From: Sulfitobacter sp. S190 | Lineage (GTDB): Bacteria; Pseudomonadota; Alphaproteobacteria; Rhodobacterales; Rhodobacteraceae | Direction: 5' to 3' | Length of the DNA stretch: 64,000 bases | Assembly: GCF_025141935.1 (NCBI RefSeq) | Contig: NZ_CP081120.1 | Location: forward strand, 372,001 to 436,000 | Shown here: piece after piece, positions 8,974-17,503 of the stretch | How the letters are laid out: the number at the start of each line of letters is the position of its first letter | Position numbering within the stretch: position 1 is the first letter of the stretch | Position numbers and translations under genes: made by a program | Notes under the pieces: generated by a model | The model's input: only the letters and a program-made list of their open reading frames with translations | Databases searched by the model: none | Told to the model about the DNA's origin: nothing

Positions 8974-9079
8974 CTGTATTCTCCCCGCCCCATTGCGTGA
9001 CGCAAGGTAGGCCGGGTCGGGGCCGAAGGGTAGGGGGGATGCGACAAAAGGGACTCGTAATGGGGGCTGGACTCGCGTA

Positions 9080-9094
9080 GAACAAAAAGAGAAC
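9080..9094 (+). promoter_or_regulatory. LexA (SOS) box of the imuA operon
   Basis: GAACAAAAAGAGAAC fits GAAC-N7-GAAC exactly, the direct-repeat LexA box known from Rhodobacter and other alphaproteobacteria. It ends 14 bp before the imuA start and 2 bp before the AAGGAGGG ribosome-binding site, so bound LexA would block transcription. I infer damage-inducible control of imuA-imuB-dnaE2. Confidence 0.88.
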
Positions 9095-9108
9095 AAAAGG
9101 AGGGATGT

Positions 9109-9816
9109 ATGTTGGTCGATTCTTCTTTGGGGCAGGTTGTGACCCTCGGCGCACGCCGTGGGGTGCAGGATGTGCCCACCCCAGCCGCGGGTCAGGCGGT
9201 GCTCAAGGATGTGCTGGCGGGCCAGCCGTTCGATGCGGCCGTGACCGGCTTTGTGGTGGCATGCCTGCCACGCTCAAAGGCACCGGTACTGTGGGTGCAG
9301 GACCGCAAATCGCGACTGGAAAACGGCCGTGTGTACGGGCCTGCGCTCAGGGGGGTGACCCTGTTGCGGGTCGAGGTGAGCCATCCGCGCGATGTACTGT
9401 GGGCGATGGAAGAGGGCGCTGCCTGCGCGGGGTTGTCCGCCGTGGTGGGCGAAGTGCATGGCGCGCCGCCCGCGCTGGATTTCACGGCCAGCAAACGGCT
9501 TGCCATGCGGGCCGAAGCAACGGGAATTCCTGTCTGGTTGATCCGGTCCGGCGAAGAGGGCGGGTTGAGTGCGGCGCGCGAACGCTGGCGGATCTCGTCG
9601 CTGCCCTCCGCGCGTCATCCGCACAATGCCGCCGCCCCCGGCACTGCACTATGGGAGGCAGAGCTGTTTCGCGCCCGCGGTCGTGCCCCCGGTACATGGG
9701 TGGCCTCACATGACGCCGATGCCCGACAAGACGCGGATCGCCTGCGCTTTCTTCCCCGATCTGGCGATGGATCGCTGGCGGAGGATCGTGGCACAGCAGC
9801 GCACGCTGCCGGATGA
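9109..9816 (+). CDS. imuA: ImuA, SOS mutagenesis accessory protein
   Basis: A 235-residue RecA/SulA-like protein that in other bacteria works with ImuB and DnaE2 in error-prone translesion synthesis. Visible segments are FVVACLPRSKAPVLWVQDRKS, LLRVEVSHPRDVLWAMEEGA and FTASKRLAMRAEATGIPVWLIR, in the typical ImuA order. No Walker A motif is visible. A strong AAGGAGGG stands just before the ATG. Its 3' end overlaps imuB by about 107 bp in a different frame, longer than the usual few-base overlap, so the two are likely translationally coupled. It is the first gene of the LexA-controlled operon. Confidence 0.85.
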   Translation: MLVDSSLGQVVTLGARRGVQDVPTPAAGQAVLKDVLAGQPFDAAVTGFVVACLPRSKAPVLWVQDRKSRLENGRVYGPALRGVTLLRVEVSHPRDVLWAMEEGAACAGLSAVVGEVHGAPPALDFTASKRLAMRAEATGIPVWLIRSGEEGGLSAARERWRISSLPSARHPHNAAAPGTALWEAELFRARGRAPGTWVASHDADARQDADRLRFLPRSGDGSLAEDRGTAAHAAG

Positions 9817-11257
9817 CACGGTGCCGGTGGTGTTGTCGGCAGAAGGCACGCATGGGCATGTGGTTCACACCATGAGCGCGGCGGCGGCCGCGCGCGGCAT
9901 CGTGGCAGGTGCGCGGGTGGTGGACGTGCAGGCCATTCATCCCGATTTGCACGTAGAGCATGCCGATGCGGCCGGTGACCGGGCCATGCTGGACCGTCTG
10001 GCGCTCTGGGCGCGGCGGTGGTGCCCCTGGACGGTGGCCGACGGAGACGACGGCCTGCTTCTGGATGTGACGGGAGCTGCGCATCTGTTCGGGGGCGAGG
10101 CACAGATGCTGCGTGACATCGGCGCACGGTTCGCCATGCAGGGGCTGCAGGCGCGGCTCGCGATGGCGCCCACACGGGGGGCGGCGCAAATGCTGGCCCG
10201 ATACGGCGGGGCGGGGCGGATCTGTGGAGCCGATGATCTGGTCGAAACGCTTGGGCCACTACCGGTGGCGGCCCTGCGCTTGCCGTCTGAAACGGTGCGG
10301 TTGCTGGACCGGCTGGGTCTGAAAACCATTCGGGGTCTGATGGATGTGCCGCGCAGCGCGCTGATGCGGCGTTTTGCCGGGGCTGACGCGCGGATCAATC
10401 CGCTGCTGTTGCTGGACCGTGCATTGGGGCGCAGCGCCGATCCGCTGGATGCGCCGGCGGATGCCGATGTCTGGATGGCACGGGTGCGCATGGCCGAGCC
10501 TGTGATGGATCCGGTGCCCTGGCTGGAGGGGTTGGCAGAAGACCTGTGTGCGCAACTGGCCAAGGCCGAAAGGGGCGCGCGCCGGTTGCAACTGACGATC
10601 TACAGGGTGGACGGGGAATGGCGCTCGCGCGCCGCGGCAACGGCACAGGCCAGCCGCGATCCGGCCCATATGGTGCGCTTGCTGAGTGGCAAGATCGACG
10701 GGATCGACCCCGGTTTCGGCTTTGATCTGATGACGCTGGAGGCGCAGCGGGTCGAGCCGCTTTGTCTGCATCAGGACAGTCTGGACGGGGCCCGCGATGC
10801 CGCTGCGGATGTGTCTGCACTGCTCGACCGCCTGACGGCCAAGCTGGGCCCAGACAAGGTAAGCTGGCAGACATTCGTACAAAGCCACCTGCCCGAAAGG
10901 GTCGAGGGGCGGGCATCGGTTCTGGCGGGGGACACCGCAGAGCGTATGATCGACCTGCCGCGCGAACGTCCGCTGCGTCTGCTGGAGCCGCCCGAGGAGA
11001 TCGGCGTGCTTTATGCGGTGCCCGAAGGGCCGCCCGCACGGTTCCGATGGCGGCGCGTCAGCTACCTGATGGCGCGGTTCGAAGGGCCGGAACGGGTGGC
11101 CCCCGAATGGTGGCGCGCGCGCCCCGAAACCCGGCTGCGTGACTATTACAAGGTAGAAGTGGGTGATGGGCGCCGGTTGTGGCTCTACCGCGAGGGGATC
11201 GTGGGGGACGGGCGCGGGGGGGATCCGCGCTGGTTTGTACACGGAGTGTTCAGCTGA
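9710..11257 (+). CDS. imuB: ImuB, Y-family polymerase-like protein
   Basis: I take ATG 9710 (MTPMPDKTRIACAFFPDLAMD), giving 515 residues; the ATG at 9719 is equally possible, and an open frame upstream is just imuA antisense to coding logic. It has the DinB/UmuC-like fold (IACAFFPDLAMDRW, later LLLDVTGAAHLFGGEAQML), but Y-family catalytic carboxylates are not all in place, as expected for ImuB, which is thought to be inactive and to recruit DnaE2 to the sliding clamp. The middle shows helix-hairpin-helix-like LDRLGLKTIRGLMDVPR. The C-terminus (RDYYKVEVGDGRRLWLYREG) is the typical ImuB ending. Confidence 0.88.
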   Translation: MTPMPDKTRIACAFFPDLAMDRWRRIVAQQRTLPDDTVPVVLSAEGTHGHVVHTMSAAAAARGIVAGARVVDVQAIHPDLHVEHADAAGDRAMLDRLALWARRWCPWTVADGDDGLLLDVTGAAHLFGGEAQMLRDIGARFAMQGLQARLAMAPTRGAAQMLARYGGAGRICGADDLVETLGPLPVAALRLPSETVRLLDRLGLKTIRGLMDVPRSALMRRFAGADARINPLLLLDRALGRSADPLDAPADADVWMARVRMAEPVMDPVPWLEGLAEDLCAQLAKAERGARRLQLTIYRVDGEWRSRAAATAQASRDPAHMVRLLSGKIDGIDPGFGFDLMTLEAQRVEPLCLHQDSLDGARDAAADVSALLDRLTAKLGPDKVSWQTFVQSHLPERVEGRASVLAGDTAERMIDLPRERPLRLLEPPEEIGVLYAVPEGPPARFRWRRVSYLMARFEGPERVAPEWWRARPETRLRDYYKVEVGDGRRLWLYREGIVGDGRGGDPRWFVHGVFS

Positions 11258-11343
11258 CCCCGCCCGGCGCGCGTCTGCGACGACGCCCCGCCCGCCGTCC
11301 CACACCGCAATAACGCAAACTGTTCGGAGCAGGCTGCCACCTG

Positions 11344-14300
11344 ATGCCAGAGCAAGAAGGTCATAAACGCCGCACCCAGGACGGCGACGATCCGTTCCAC
11401 TGGAACGATCCCGGCCCCTATGTGGAGCTGGGCCTTGCATCGTGCTTTTCGTTTTTGCGCGCCGCCTCTGACGCCATTGATCTGACGGCGACGGCCAATC
11501 TGCTGGGATATCATGCCATGGGCATCGCCGATCACAACACGCTGGCGGGGGTGGTGCGCATCCACACCGAAGCGAAGATCACCAAGGTACGCCCCCTGAT
11601 CGGCGCCCGGCTCGAGCTGTTGTGCGGCACACAGCTGCTGGCCTATCCGCAGGACCGCGATGCCTATGCCCGACTGTCGACACTGCTGTCGCGGGGCAAG
11701 ATGACGGACGAGAGCGGCGGCTGGCAGGAAAAGGGCGAAACGCATCTGACGCTAGAAATGCTGGCGGCGCACGCCGAAGGGATACATCTGATCGTGATGC
11801 CCCCCGAAAATCTGGATGTCTTTGCCGCCGGTCTGGGGCGGTTGTGCAATGCGCTGCCCGGGCTGCGTCATGTGGGGGCGGCCTATCTCTACCGCGGCGA
11901 CGACGTTGCGCGCATCAACCGGCTGGACCAGATCGCCCATGCCCACGGGCTGGGCATCCTGGCCACCAACGATGTGCTGTATCACGCCCCGCAACGGCGC
12001 CCCTTGCAGGATGTGATGACCTGCATCCGCCACGGGACCACCATCGACCACGCCGGTTTCCTGTTGGAGGCCAATGCCGAAAGGTACCTCAAGCCGCCTG
12101 CCGAAATGTGCCGCCTGTTCGAACCGTGGCCCCATGCCATCAAGGCGACCCGTACCGTGGCGGATGCCTGCACCTTCAGTCTGGATGATCTGAAATACGA
12201 ATACCCCCACGAAATTGTCCCCGACGGACGCACCGCAATGGAGGAGCTGGAGCGTCTGACCTGGGAAGGAGCGGCTTGGCGCTATCCGGACGGGATCAGC
12301 GACCACATCAAAGAGCTGATTGCCAAGGAATTTGACCTGATACGGCTCAAGAAGATCGCCCGCTATTTCTTGACAATCAACGACATCGTGCGCTTTGCCC
12401 GCCATCAGGCACAGCCGCCGATCCTGTGTCAGGGGCGCGGGTCCGCGGCCAACTCGGTGGTCTGCTTCTGTCTGGGCATCACGTCGGTCGATCCTGCCGA
12501 ACACGACGTGTTGTTCGAACGCTTTCTCAGCGAAGAACGGGACGAGCCGCCGGACATCGACGTGGATTTCGAACACGAACGCCGCGAAGAGGTGATCCAG
12601 TATATGTACGACACCTACGGGCGTGACCGGGCGGGGCTGTGTGCCACGGTGATCCACTACCGCCCCCGTTCCGCCATCCGTGAGGTGGGCAAGGCGATGG
12701 GCCTGTCCGAAGATGTCACCAGCAAGCTGGCCAGCACCGTCTGGGGCAGTTTCGAGGGCCGGATGGGCGATGAGCGGGTCAAGGACGCGGGCATGGACCT
12801 GACCGATCCCTACCTGCGCCGGGTGATCGCGCTGGCGCGCCAGATGACCGGCATGCCCCGTCACCTTAGCCAGCACGTCGGCGGTTTTATCCTGACGGAA
12901 CGCCCGCTGACCGAAATGGTGCCCATTGGCAACGGCGCCATGCCGGATCGGTCCTTCATCGAGTGGGACAAAGACGACATCGACGCCCTGGGCATCTTCA
13001 AGGTGGATATCCTGGCGCTCGGGATGCTGACCTGCATCGCCAAGGTGTTCGATCTGCTGGGCGCGCACTACGGGGTGCACCATGATCTGGCCAGCGTGCC
13101 GGTGGACGACGAAGACACCTATGACATGCTGTGCGCGGGCGACAGTCTGGGGGTGTTTCAGGTTGAAAGCCGCGCGCAGATGGCGATGCTGCCGAAACTG
13201 CGACCGCGTGTGTTCTATGATCTGGTGATCGAGGTGGCGATCGTGCGTCCCGGCCCCATTCAGGGCGATATGGTCCATCCCTATCTGCGCCGCCGTCAGG
13301 GGCTCGAAGGGGTCAGCTATCCCGCGCCGGGGCCGGAGCATCCGCAGGACGAGTTGCTCAAGATTCTGGGCCGGACGCTCGGGGTGCCGATCTTTCAGGA
13401 GCAGGCGATGAAAATCGCCATCGACGCGGCACGCTTTTCCGCCAAGGAAGCAAACGAGCTGCGCAAGGCGATGGCGACGTTCCGGTCGCGCGGCACCATC
13501 GAGTTGTTGCAGCAAAAGATGGTGGGCCGGATGGTGAGCCGTGGCTATGCCCGCGAATTTGCCGAGCGCTGTTTCAACCAGATCAAGGGCTTTGGCGAAT
13601 ACGGCTTTCCCGAAAGCCACGCCGCCAGTTTTGCCAAGTTGGTCTATGTGTCCAGCTGGATGAAATGCCACTACCCTGCGGCCTTTGCCTGTGCGCTGCT
13701 CAACAGCCAGCCGATGGGGTTTTACGCCCCTGCCCAGATCGTGCGCGACGCGCGCGAACACGACGTCGAGGTGCGCGGCGTCGATGTCAATTATTCCGAT
13801 TGGGACTGCACGCTCGAACCCTGCGCGCAAGGTTTTGCACTGCGGCTTGGCCTGCGCCAGATCGATGGAATGCGGCAGGACGCAGGGCTGCGGATCATGG
13901 CGGCGCGCGACGCCCCTTTCATCGACGTGGGCGAGCTCAAGGAACGGGCCAAGCTCGACCGTGGCACCACCCGGCGGCTGGCGGCGGCAGATGCGTTCCG
14001 GTCGGTGGGGATCGACCGGCGACAGGCGCTGTGGCAGGCGCAGGGGCTGCGCGACGCCCCCGCCTTGCCGATCTTCGAGCACGCAGAGGCGGCGGCGGTG
14101 GGCCCCGATCCGGTTGTGGATCTGCCCGCCATGCCACAGGCCGAACATGTGGTGGCCGATTATCAAACGCTGCGCCTGTCGCTCAAGGCGCATCCGATGG
14201 CCTTTTTTCGCGCCAGCCTGCGGGCGCAAGGGTTCTCCAGCTCGCACAATCTGATCCACATGGCGCACGGGCAGCGGGTGTCGCTCGCGGGGCTGGTGCT

Positions 14301-14658
14301 GGTGCGCCAGAAACCCGGCAGCGCCAAGGGCGTCTGTTTCATCACGCTGGAGGACGAGGACGGTGTGGCCAATCTGGTGATCTGGCCCAAGCTGTTCGAG
14401 CATTACCGCGCCGATATCATGCAGGCCCGGTTGATGGTGGTGCACGGGCGGATGCAAACGGACGGCAAGGTCATACACGTGGTGGTCGACCGGCTTGAGA
14501 ACCGCACGGACCGGCTCGATACGCTCGCCGACGAACGCGTGCCTGCCACGACCGTGCGCGGCGATCATCCCAACAATCCGCTGCCCGGACAGGTCGGCGG
14601 CGGGCGGCGGCATCCGCGCGATGTGCGTGTGATCCCCAAGTCGCGGGATTTCCATTGA
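11344..14658 (+). CDS. dnaE2: Error-prone DNA polymerase DnaE2
   Basis: A 1104-residue C-family polymerase (alpha subunit paralogue) that carries out SOS-induced mutagenic synthesis with ImuA and ImuB. The N-terminal PHP domain begins PYVELGLASCFSFLRAAS and has GIADHNTLAGVVR. The palm shows the catalytic aspartates in PPDIDVDFEHERREE (about 402-416) and KVDILALGMLT (about 554-564). The C-terminal OB-fold (RVSLAGLVLVRQKPGSAKG) is present, and no exonuclease insert is seen. It lies 86 bp after imuB in the same direction with no LexA box of its own, so it belongs to the imuA operon. Confidence 0.93.
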   Translation: MPEQEGHKRRTQDGDDPFHWNDPGPYVELGLASCFSFLRAASDAIDLTATANLLGYHAMGIADHNTLAGVVRIHTEAKITKVRPLIGARLELLCGTQLLAYPQDRDAYARLSTLLSRGKMTDESGGWQEKGETHLTLEMLAAHAEGIHLIVMPPENLDVFAAGLGRLCNALPGLRHVGAAYLYRGDDVARINRLDQIAHAHGLGILATNDVLYHAPQRRPLQDVMTCIRHGTTIDHAGFLLEANAERYLKPPAEMCRLFEPWPHAIKATRTVADACTFSLDDLKYEYPHEIVPDGRTAMEELERLTWEGAAWRYPDGISDHIKELIAKEFDLIRLKKIARYFLTINDIVRFARHQAQPPILCQGRGSAANSVVCFCLGITSVDPAEHDVLFERFLSEERDEPPDIDVDFEHERREEVIQYMYDTYGRDRAGLCATVIHYRPRSAIREVGKAMGLSEDVTSKLASTVWGSFEGRMGDERVKDAGMDLTDPYLRRVIALARQMTGMPRHLSQHVGGFILTERPLTEMVPIGNGAMPDRSFIEWDKDDIDALGIFKVDILALGMLTCIAKVFDLLGAHYGVHHDLASVPVDDEDTYDMLCAGDSLGVFQVESRAQMAMLPKLRPRVFYDLVIEVAIVRPGPIQGDMVHPYLRRRQGLEGVSYPAPGPEHPQDELLKILGRTLGVPIFQEQAMKIAIDAARFSAKEANELRKAMATFRSRGTIELLQQKMVGRMVSRGYAREFAERCFNQIKGFGEYGFPESHAASFAKLVYVSSWMKCHYPAAFACALLNSQPMGFYAPAQIVRDAREHDVEVRGVDVNYSDWDCTLEPCAQGFALRLGLRQIDGMRQDAGLRIMAARDAPFIDVGELKERAKLDRGTTRRLAAADAFRSVGIDRRQALWQAQGLRDAPALPIFEHAEAAAVGPDPVVDLPAMPQAEHVVADYQTLRLSLKAHPMAFFRASLRAQGFSSSHNLIHMAHGQRVSLAGLVLVRQKPGSAKGVCFITLEDEDGVANLVIWPKLFEHYRADIMQARLMVVHGRMQTDGKVIHVVVDRLENRTDRLDTLADERVPATTVRGDHPNNPLPGQVGGGRRHPRDVRVIPKSRDFH

Positions 14659-14712
14659 AGGACGGGTGCCGGTGGCTAAGGTAGGCCCGCAACCGCACCG
14701 CATGAGGTCTCC

Positions 14713-15993
14713 ATGATCGATCCCCGCAAGCGCGCCTTTCTGACCGGCCTTTTCGACGCGGCCGTGACCGCCGCCGACGCGCGGGCCGCATTGGCAGGAC
14801 ATCTGCCCGGCAAACCAAAGGGGCGCACCGTTGTGGTCGGTGCGGGCAAGGGCGCGGCCCAGCTGGCCGCCGCGTTCGAAGACCTGTGGGATGGACCGGT
14901 GGAGGGGGTTGTCGTCACGCGCTACGGCTATGCGGCGCCCACGCGGCACATTCGCGTTCTCGAAGCGGCCCACCCTGTGCCTGATGCCGCAGGGCGCGCT
15001 GCCACCGCCGCGCTCTTTGATTGCGTGGTCGGTTTGGGGCCGGATGATCTGGTCGTCAGTCTGGTCTGCGGGGGCGGATCGGCCCTGCTGCCCAGCCCGC
15101 CCGAGGGCCTGACGCTGGCCGATGAACAGGCGCTCAACGCGGCGTTGCTGGCGTCCGGTGCGCCCATCGGGGTCATGAACGCGATCCGCAAACATTGCAG
15201 CGGCATCAAGGGGGGCAGATTGGCCGCCGCCGCATATCCCGCACGGGTCGTCAGCCTGATCGTGTCGGATGTGCCGGGCGACGATCCCGCCCAAGTGGCA
15301 TCGGGACCGACAGTGCCGGATGCCGTCACGCTCGAGGATGCCCGCGCATTGATCGCGACACGCGACATCGTTCTGCCCGACGCAATCACCGCACATCTGA
15401 ACGGCAACACCGCACACGCGCCCGCACCCGATGATCCCGTCTTTGCGCGCAACACAGTGCGTGTGATCGCCTCCGCCCGCCTGTCGCTCGAGGCTGCATC
15501 GAATGCGGCGCGCGCGCAGGGGCTGGATGCGGTGATCCTGTCGGACGCGATCGAGGGCGAGGCCCGCGTTATCGGTCAGATGCACGCGGCGATCGCCTGC
15601 GAAGTGGCCGCGCACAACCGCCCCTTTGCCGCCCCAGTCGTGATCCTGTCGGGGGGCGAAACGACGGTGACCCTGATGGGCGACGGCGGACGCGGCGGAC
15701 GCAACACCGAATTCCTGCTTTCTTTTGCCCAAGGGATTGCCGAGCGGCCGGACATCGCAGCACTTGCTGCCGACACCGACGGCATCGACGGGTCGCAGGA
15801 CAACGCAGGTGCCTTTGCCGATGGCGCAACCGTCGGCGCGATGCGGGCGGCCGGGATCGATCCTGCCGCGGCGTTGCGGGCCAATGATGCGTGGGGGGCG
15901 TTCGATGCGGCAGGCACCCTGTTCGTGCCCGGACCAACCGGCACGAACGTCAATGATTTCCGGGCTATCCTTGTGGGCGACGTGCCTAGCTGA
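14713..15993 (+). CDS. gckA: Glycerate 2-kinase (GckA/TtuD family, MOFRL domain)
   Basis: A 426-residue DUF4147/MOFRL-type glycerate kinase, making 2-phosphoglycerate from D-glycerate with ATP, as used in the serine cycle and glyoxylate metabolism. Seen: TVVVGAGKGAAQLAAAFE near residue 38, LVVSLVCGGGSALLPSP at about 114, the segment IRKHCSGIKGGRLAAAAYPA, LIVSDVPGDDPAQVASGPTVPD, and the C-terminal MOFRL block VVILSGGETTVTLMGDGG with GRNTEFLLSFA. Homologues are often mislabelled hydroxypyruvate reductase (TtuD). It overlaps the convergent MttB-like gene by 8 bp. Confidence 0.88.
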   Translation: MIDPRKRAFLTGLFDAAVTAADARAALAGHLPGKPKGRTVVVGAGKGAAQLAAAFEDLWDGPVEGVVVTRYGYAAPTRHIRVLEAAHPVPDAAGRAATAALFDCVVGLGPDDLVVSLVCGGGSALLPSPPEGLTLADEQALNAALLASGAPIGVMNAIRKHCSGIKGGRLAAAAYPARVVSLIVSDVPGDDPAQVASGPTVPDAVTLEDARALIATRDIVLPDAITAHLNGNTAHAPAPDDPVFARNTVRVIASARLSLEAASNAARAQGLDAVILSDAIEGEARVIGQMHAAIACEVAAHNRPFAAPVVILSGGETTVTLMGDGGRGGRNTEFLLSFAQGIAERPDIAALAADTDGIDGSQDNAGAFADGATVGAMRAAGIDPAAALRANDAWGAFDAAGTLFVPGPTGTNVNDFRAILVGDVPS

Positions 15994-17503
15994 CCGGCGG
16001 CGCACCGCCCGCCTCGGTCAGATGGGCCACCGTGTCTTGTAGCGTGGCCAGCCGGTCGGCATCCACCTGCGCGGTTACCGGCCCGTTCAGGATATCCTGC
16101 CATACGTGCGTGGCCCGCGTGCTGGCGTCTTCGGCGCCCCGTTCGGACCATGTGCCATAGTTGGCATAATCATGCACGATCGGCTGGTAAAACTCGCTCT
16201 GGTACCGCGCCATCGTGTGATCGGTGCCAAAGAAGTGGCCCGACGGACCGACATCTGCAATCGCGTCCAGACCCATGTCGCTGCCGCCCGTTTCGTGCGC
16301 CACACAAAGCTCGGCCACCATGTTCAGCACTTCGACGTCTGTCACCAGTTTTTCGTAGCTCACGGTCAGCCCGCCTTCGATCCATCCGGCGGCATGGATC
16401 ACCACCGTGGCCCCCGCCATCAGGCACCCCCAGGTCCCCATCTGCGTCTCATTCGCCGCCTGCACATCGTTGAGATTGCTGGCCGACCCCGTCGCAGACC
16501 GCCACGGCAACCCGATGTGGCGGGCAAGCTGTCCCGCTGCGAGCGAGGCGCGGAAATGCTCGGGCGTGCCAAAGACCGGCGCGCCCGATTTCATATCCAC
16601 GTTTGACGTGAAAGTGCCGTAGCACACCGGCGCGCCGGGGCGCACCAGTTGCGTGAGGGTGATCGCGGCCAGCGCTTCGGCGTGGCTGAGCGTGATGGCA
16701 CCCGCCACGGTGATCGGTGCCATCGCCCCCATCAAGGTAAACGGCGTGACGATACTGACCTGCCCTGCGCGGGCAAAGTCGATCAGCCCTTGCGCCATTG
16801 GAATATCCAGCGTGCGCGGCGAGTTTGTATTGATGATGGTATAGCTGCAGGGGCGGGTGCGAAACGCTTCATCGTCCAGCCCGCGATAGGCGGCCAGCAT
16901 CTCAAAGCTTTGTTCGACCTGCGGCGTGCCGCGCGAGAAGATAAACGGCACCTTGTCGGTGAGCCGCGCCTGCGCTTCGAGCATGAAATAGTGACGCAGG
17001 TGGATCGGAACATCCTGAGGCTCCACCACTGGCGGGATCATGTGCAGCACATCGAAATGCTGGGTCAGGCGGATGAGATCGCAGAAATCCGCCCCCGTGC
17101 CGGGCCGGCGGCCCTTGATGCGGTCGGTGGCGTGCGGCGCACCGGCGCCGGGCTGAAAGATCAGGCTGCCGAGTTCCAGCGTCACGTCCCGCTCGGGGTT
17201 CCGGGCAGACAAGTGAATGCTTTCCGGCGCTGTTTCCAGGGCCTGCTCGATGATGTCGCGGCCCAGACATACCATGTCGTCATCGCCGAGACGGGCACCG
17301 GCTTTCGCATAGAGGTCCCGCGCTGCAGGCAGCAGAACCCTGATGCCATGCGTCTCGACGATATCGAGCGCCGCATCGTGCATGGCGGCGATATGATCGT
17401 CGCTGAAGGCGCGCATGGGCGGGAAGGGATTGCGCAATTGCCGGTAGTTCGGGGTGCGGGCCGGGGCCGTCTGGTCGCGGCCCCGGCGGCGTCCGGTTCT
17501 CAT
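15986..17503 (-). CDS. MttB-family (trimethylamine/betaine) methyltransferase
   Basis: A 505-residue member of the trimethylamine methyltransferase (MttB) superfamily. Segments are LYAKAGARLGDDDMVCLGRDIIEQAL, ATDRIKGRRPGTGADFCDLI, TFTSNVDMKSGAPVFGTPEH and MAGATVVIHAAGWIEGGLTVSYEK. No in-frame TAG is used, so this is a non-pyrrolysine member. Relatives in other bacteria demethylate quaternary amines such as glycine betaine, carnitine or proline betaine onto a corrinoid protein; no corrinoid protein gene is seen here. Its ATG overlaps the stop of the upstream flavoprotein gene (ATGA, 17500-17503), so the two are translationally coupled. The exact substrate is not readable. Confidence 0.83.
   Translation of the reverse strand: MRTGRRRGRDQTAPARTPNYRQLRNPFPPMRAFSDDHIAAMHDAALDIVETHGIRVLLPAARDLYAKAGARLGDDDMVCLGRDIIEQALETAPESIHLSARNPERDVTLELGSLIFQPGAGAPHATDRIKGRRPGTGADFCDLIRLTQHFDVLHMIPPVVEPQDVPIHLRHYFMLEAQARLTDKVPFIFSRGTPQVEQSFEMLAAYRGLDDEAFRTRPCSYTIINTNSPRTLDIPMAQGLIDFARAGQVSIVTPFTLMGAMAPITVAGAITLSHAEALAAITLTQLVRPGAPVCYGTFTSNVDMKSGAPVFGTPEHFRASLAAGQLARHIGLPWRSATGSASNLNDVQAANETQMGTWGCLMAGATVVIHAAGWIEGGLTVSYEKLVTDVEVLNMVAELCVAHETGGSDMGLDAIADVGPSGHFFGTDHTMARYQSEFYQPIVHDYANYGTWSERGAEDASTRATHVWQDILNGPVTAQVDADRLATLQDTVAHLTEAGGAPPVS

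Noticed and set aside
11752..16005. A 1417-codon open frame on the minus strand opposite dnaE2 and the glycerate kinase gene
   Set aside because: It lies exactly opposite two well-recognised genes, shows no domain and has the His/Arg/Ala-rich composition produced by the antisense of high-GC codons.
15986..17503. Pyrrolysine-dependent trimethylamine methyltransferase
   Set aside because: No in-frame amber codon in the gene and no pylT or pylS nearby, so it is a non-pyrrolysine MttB relative.
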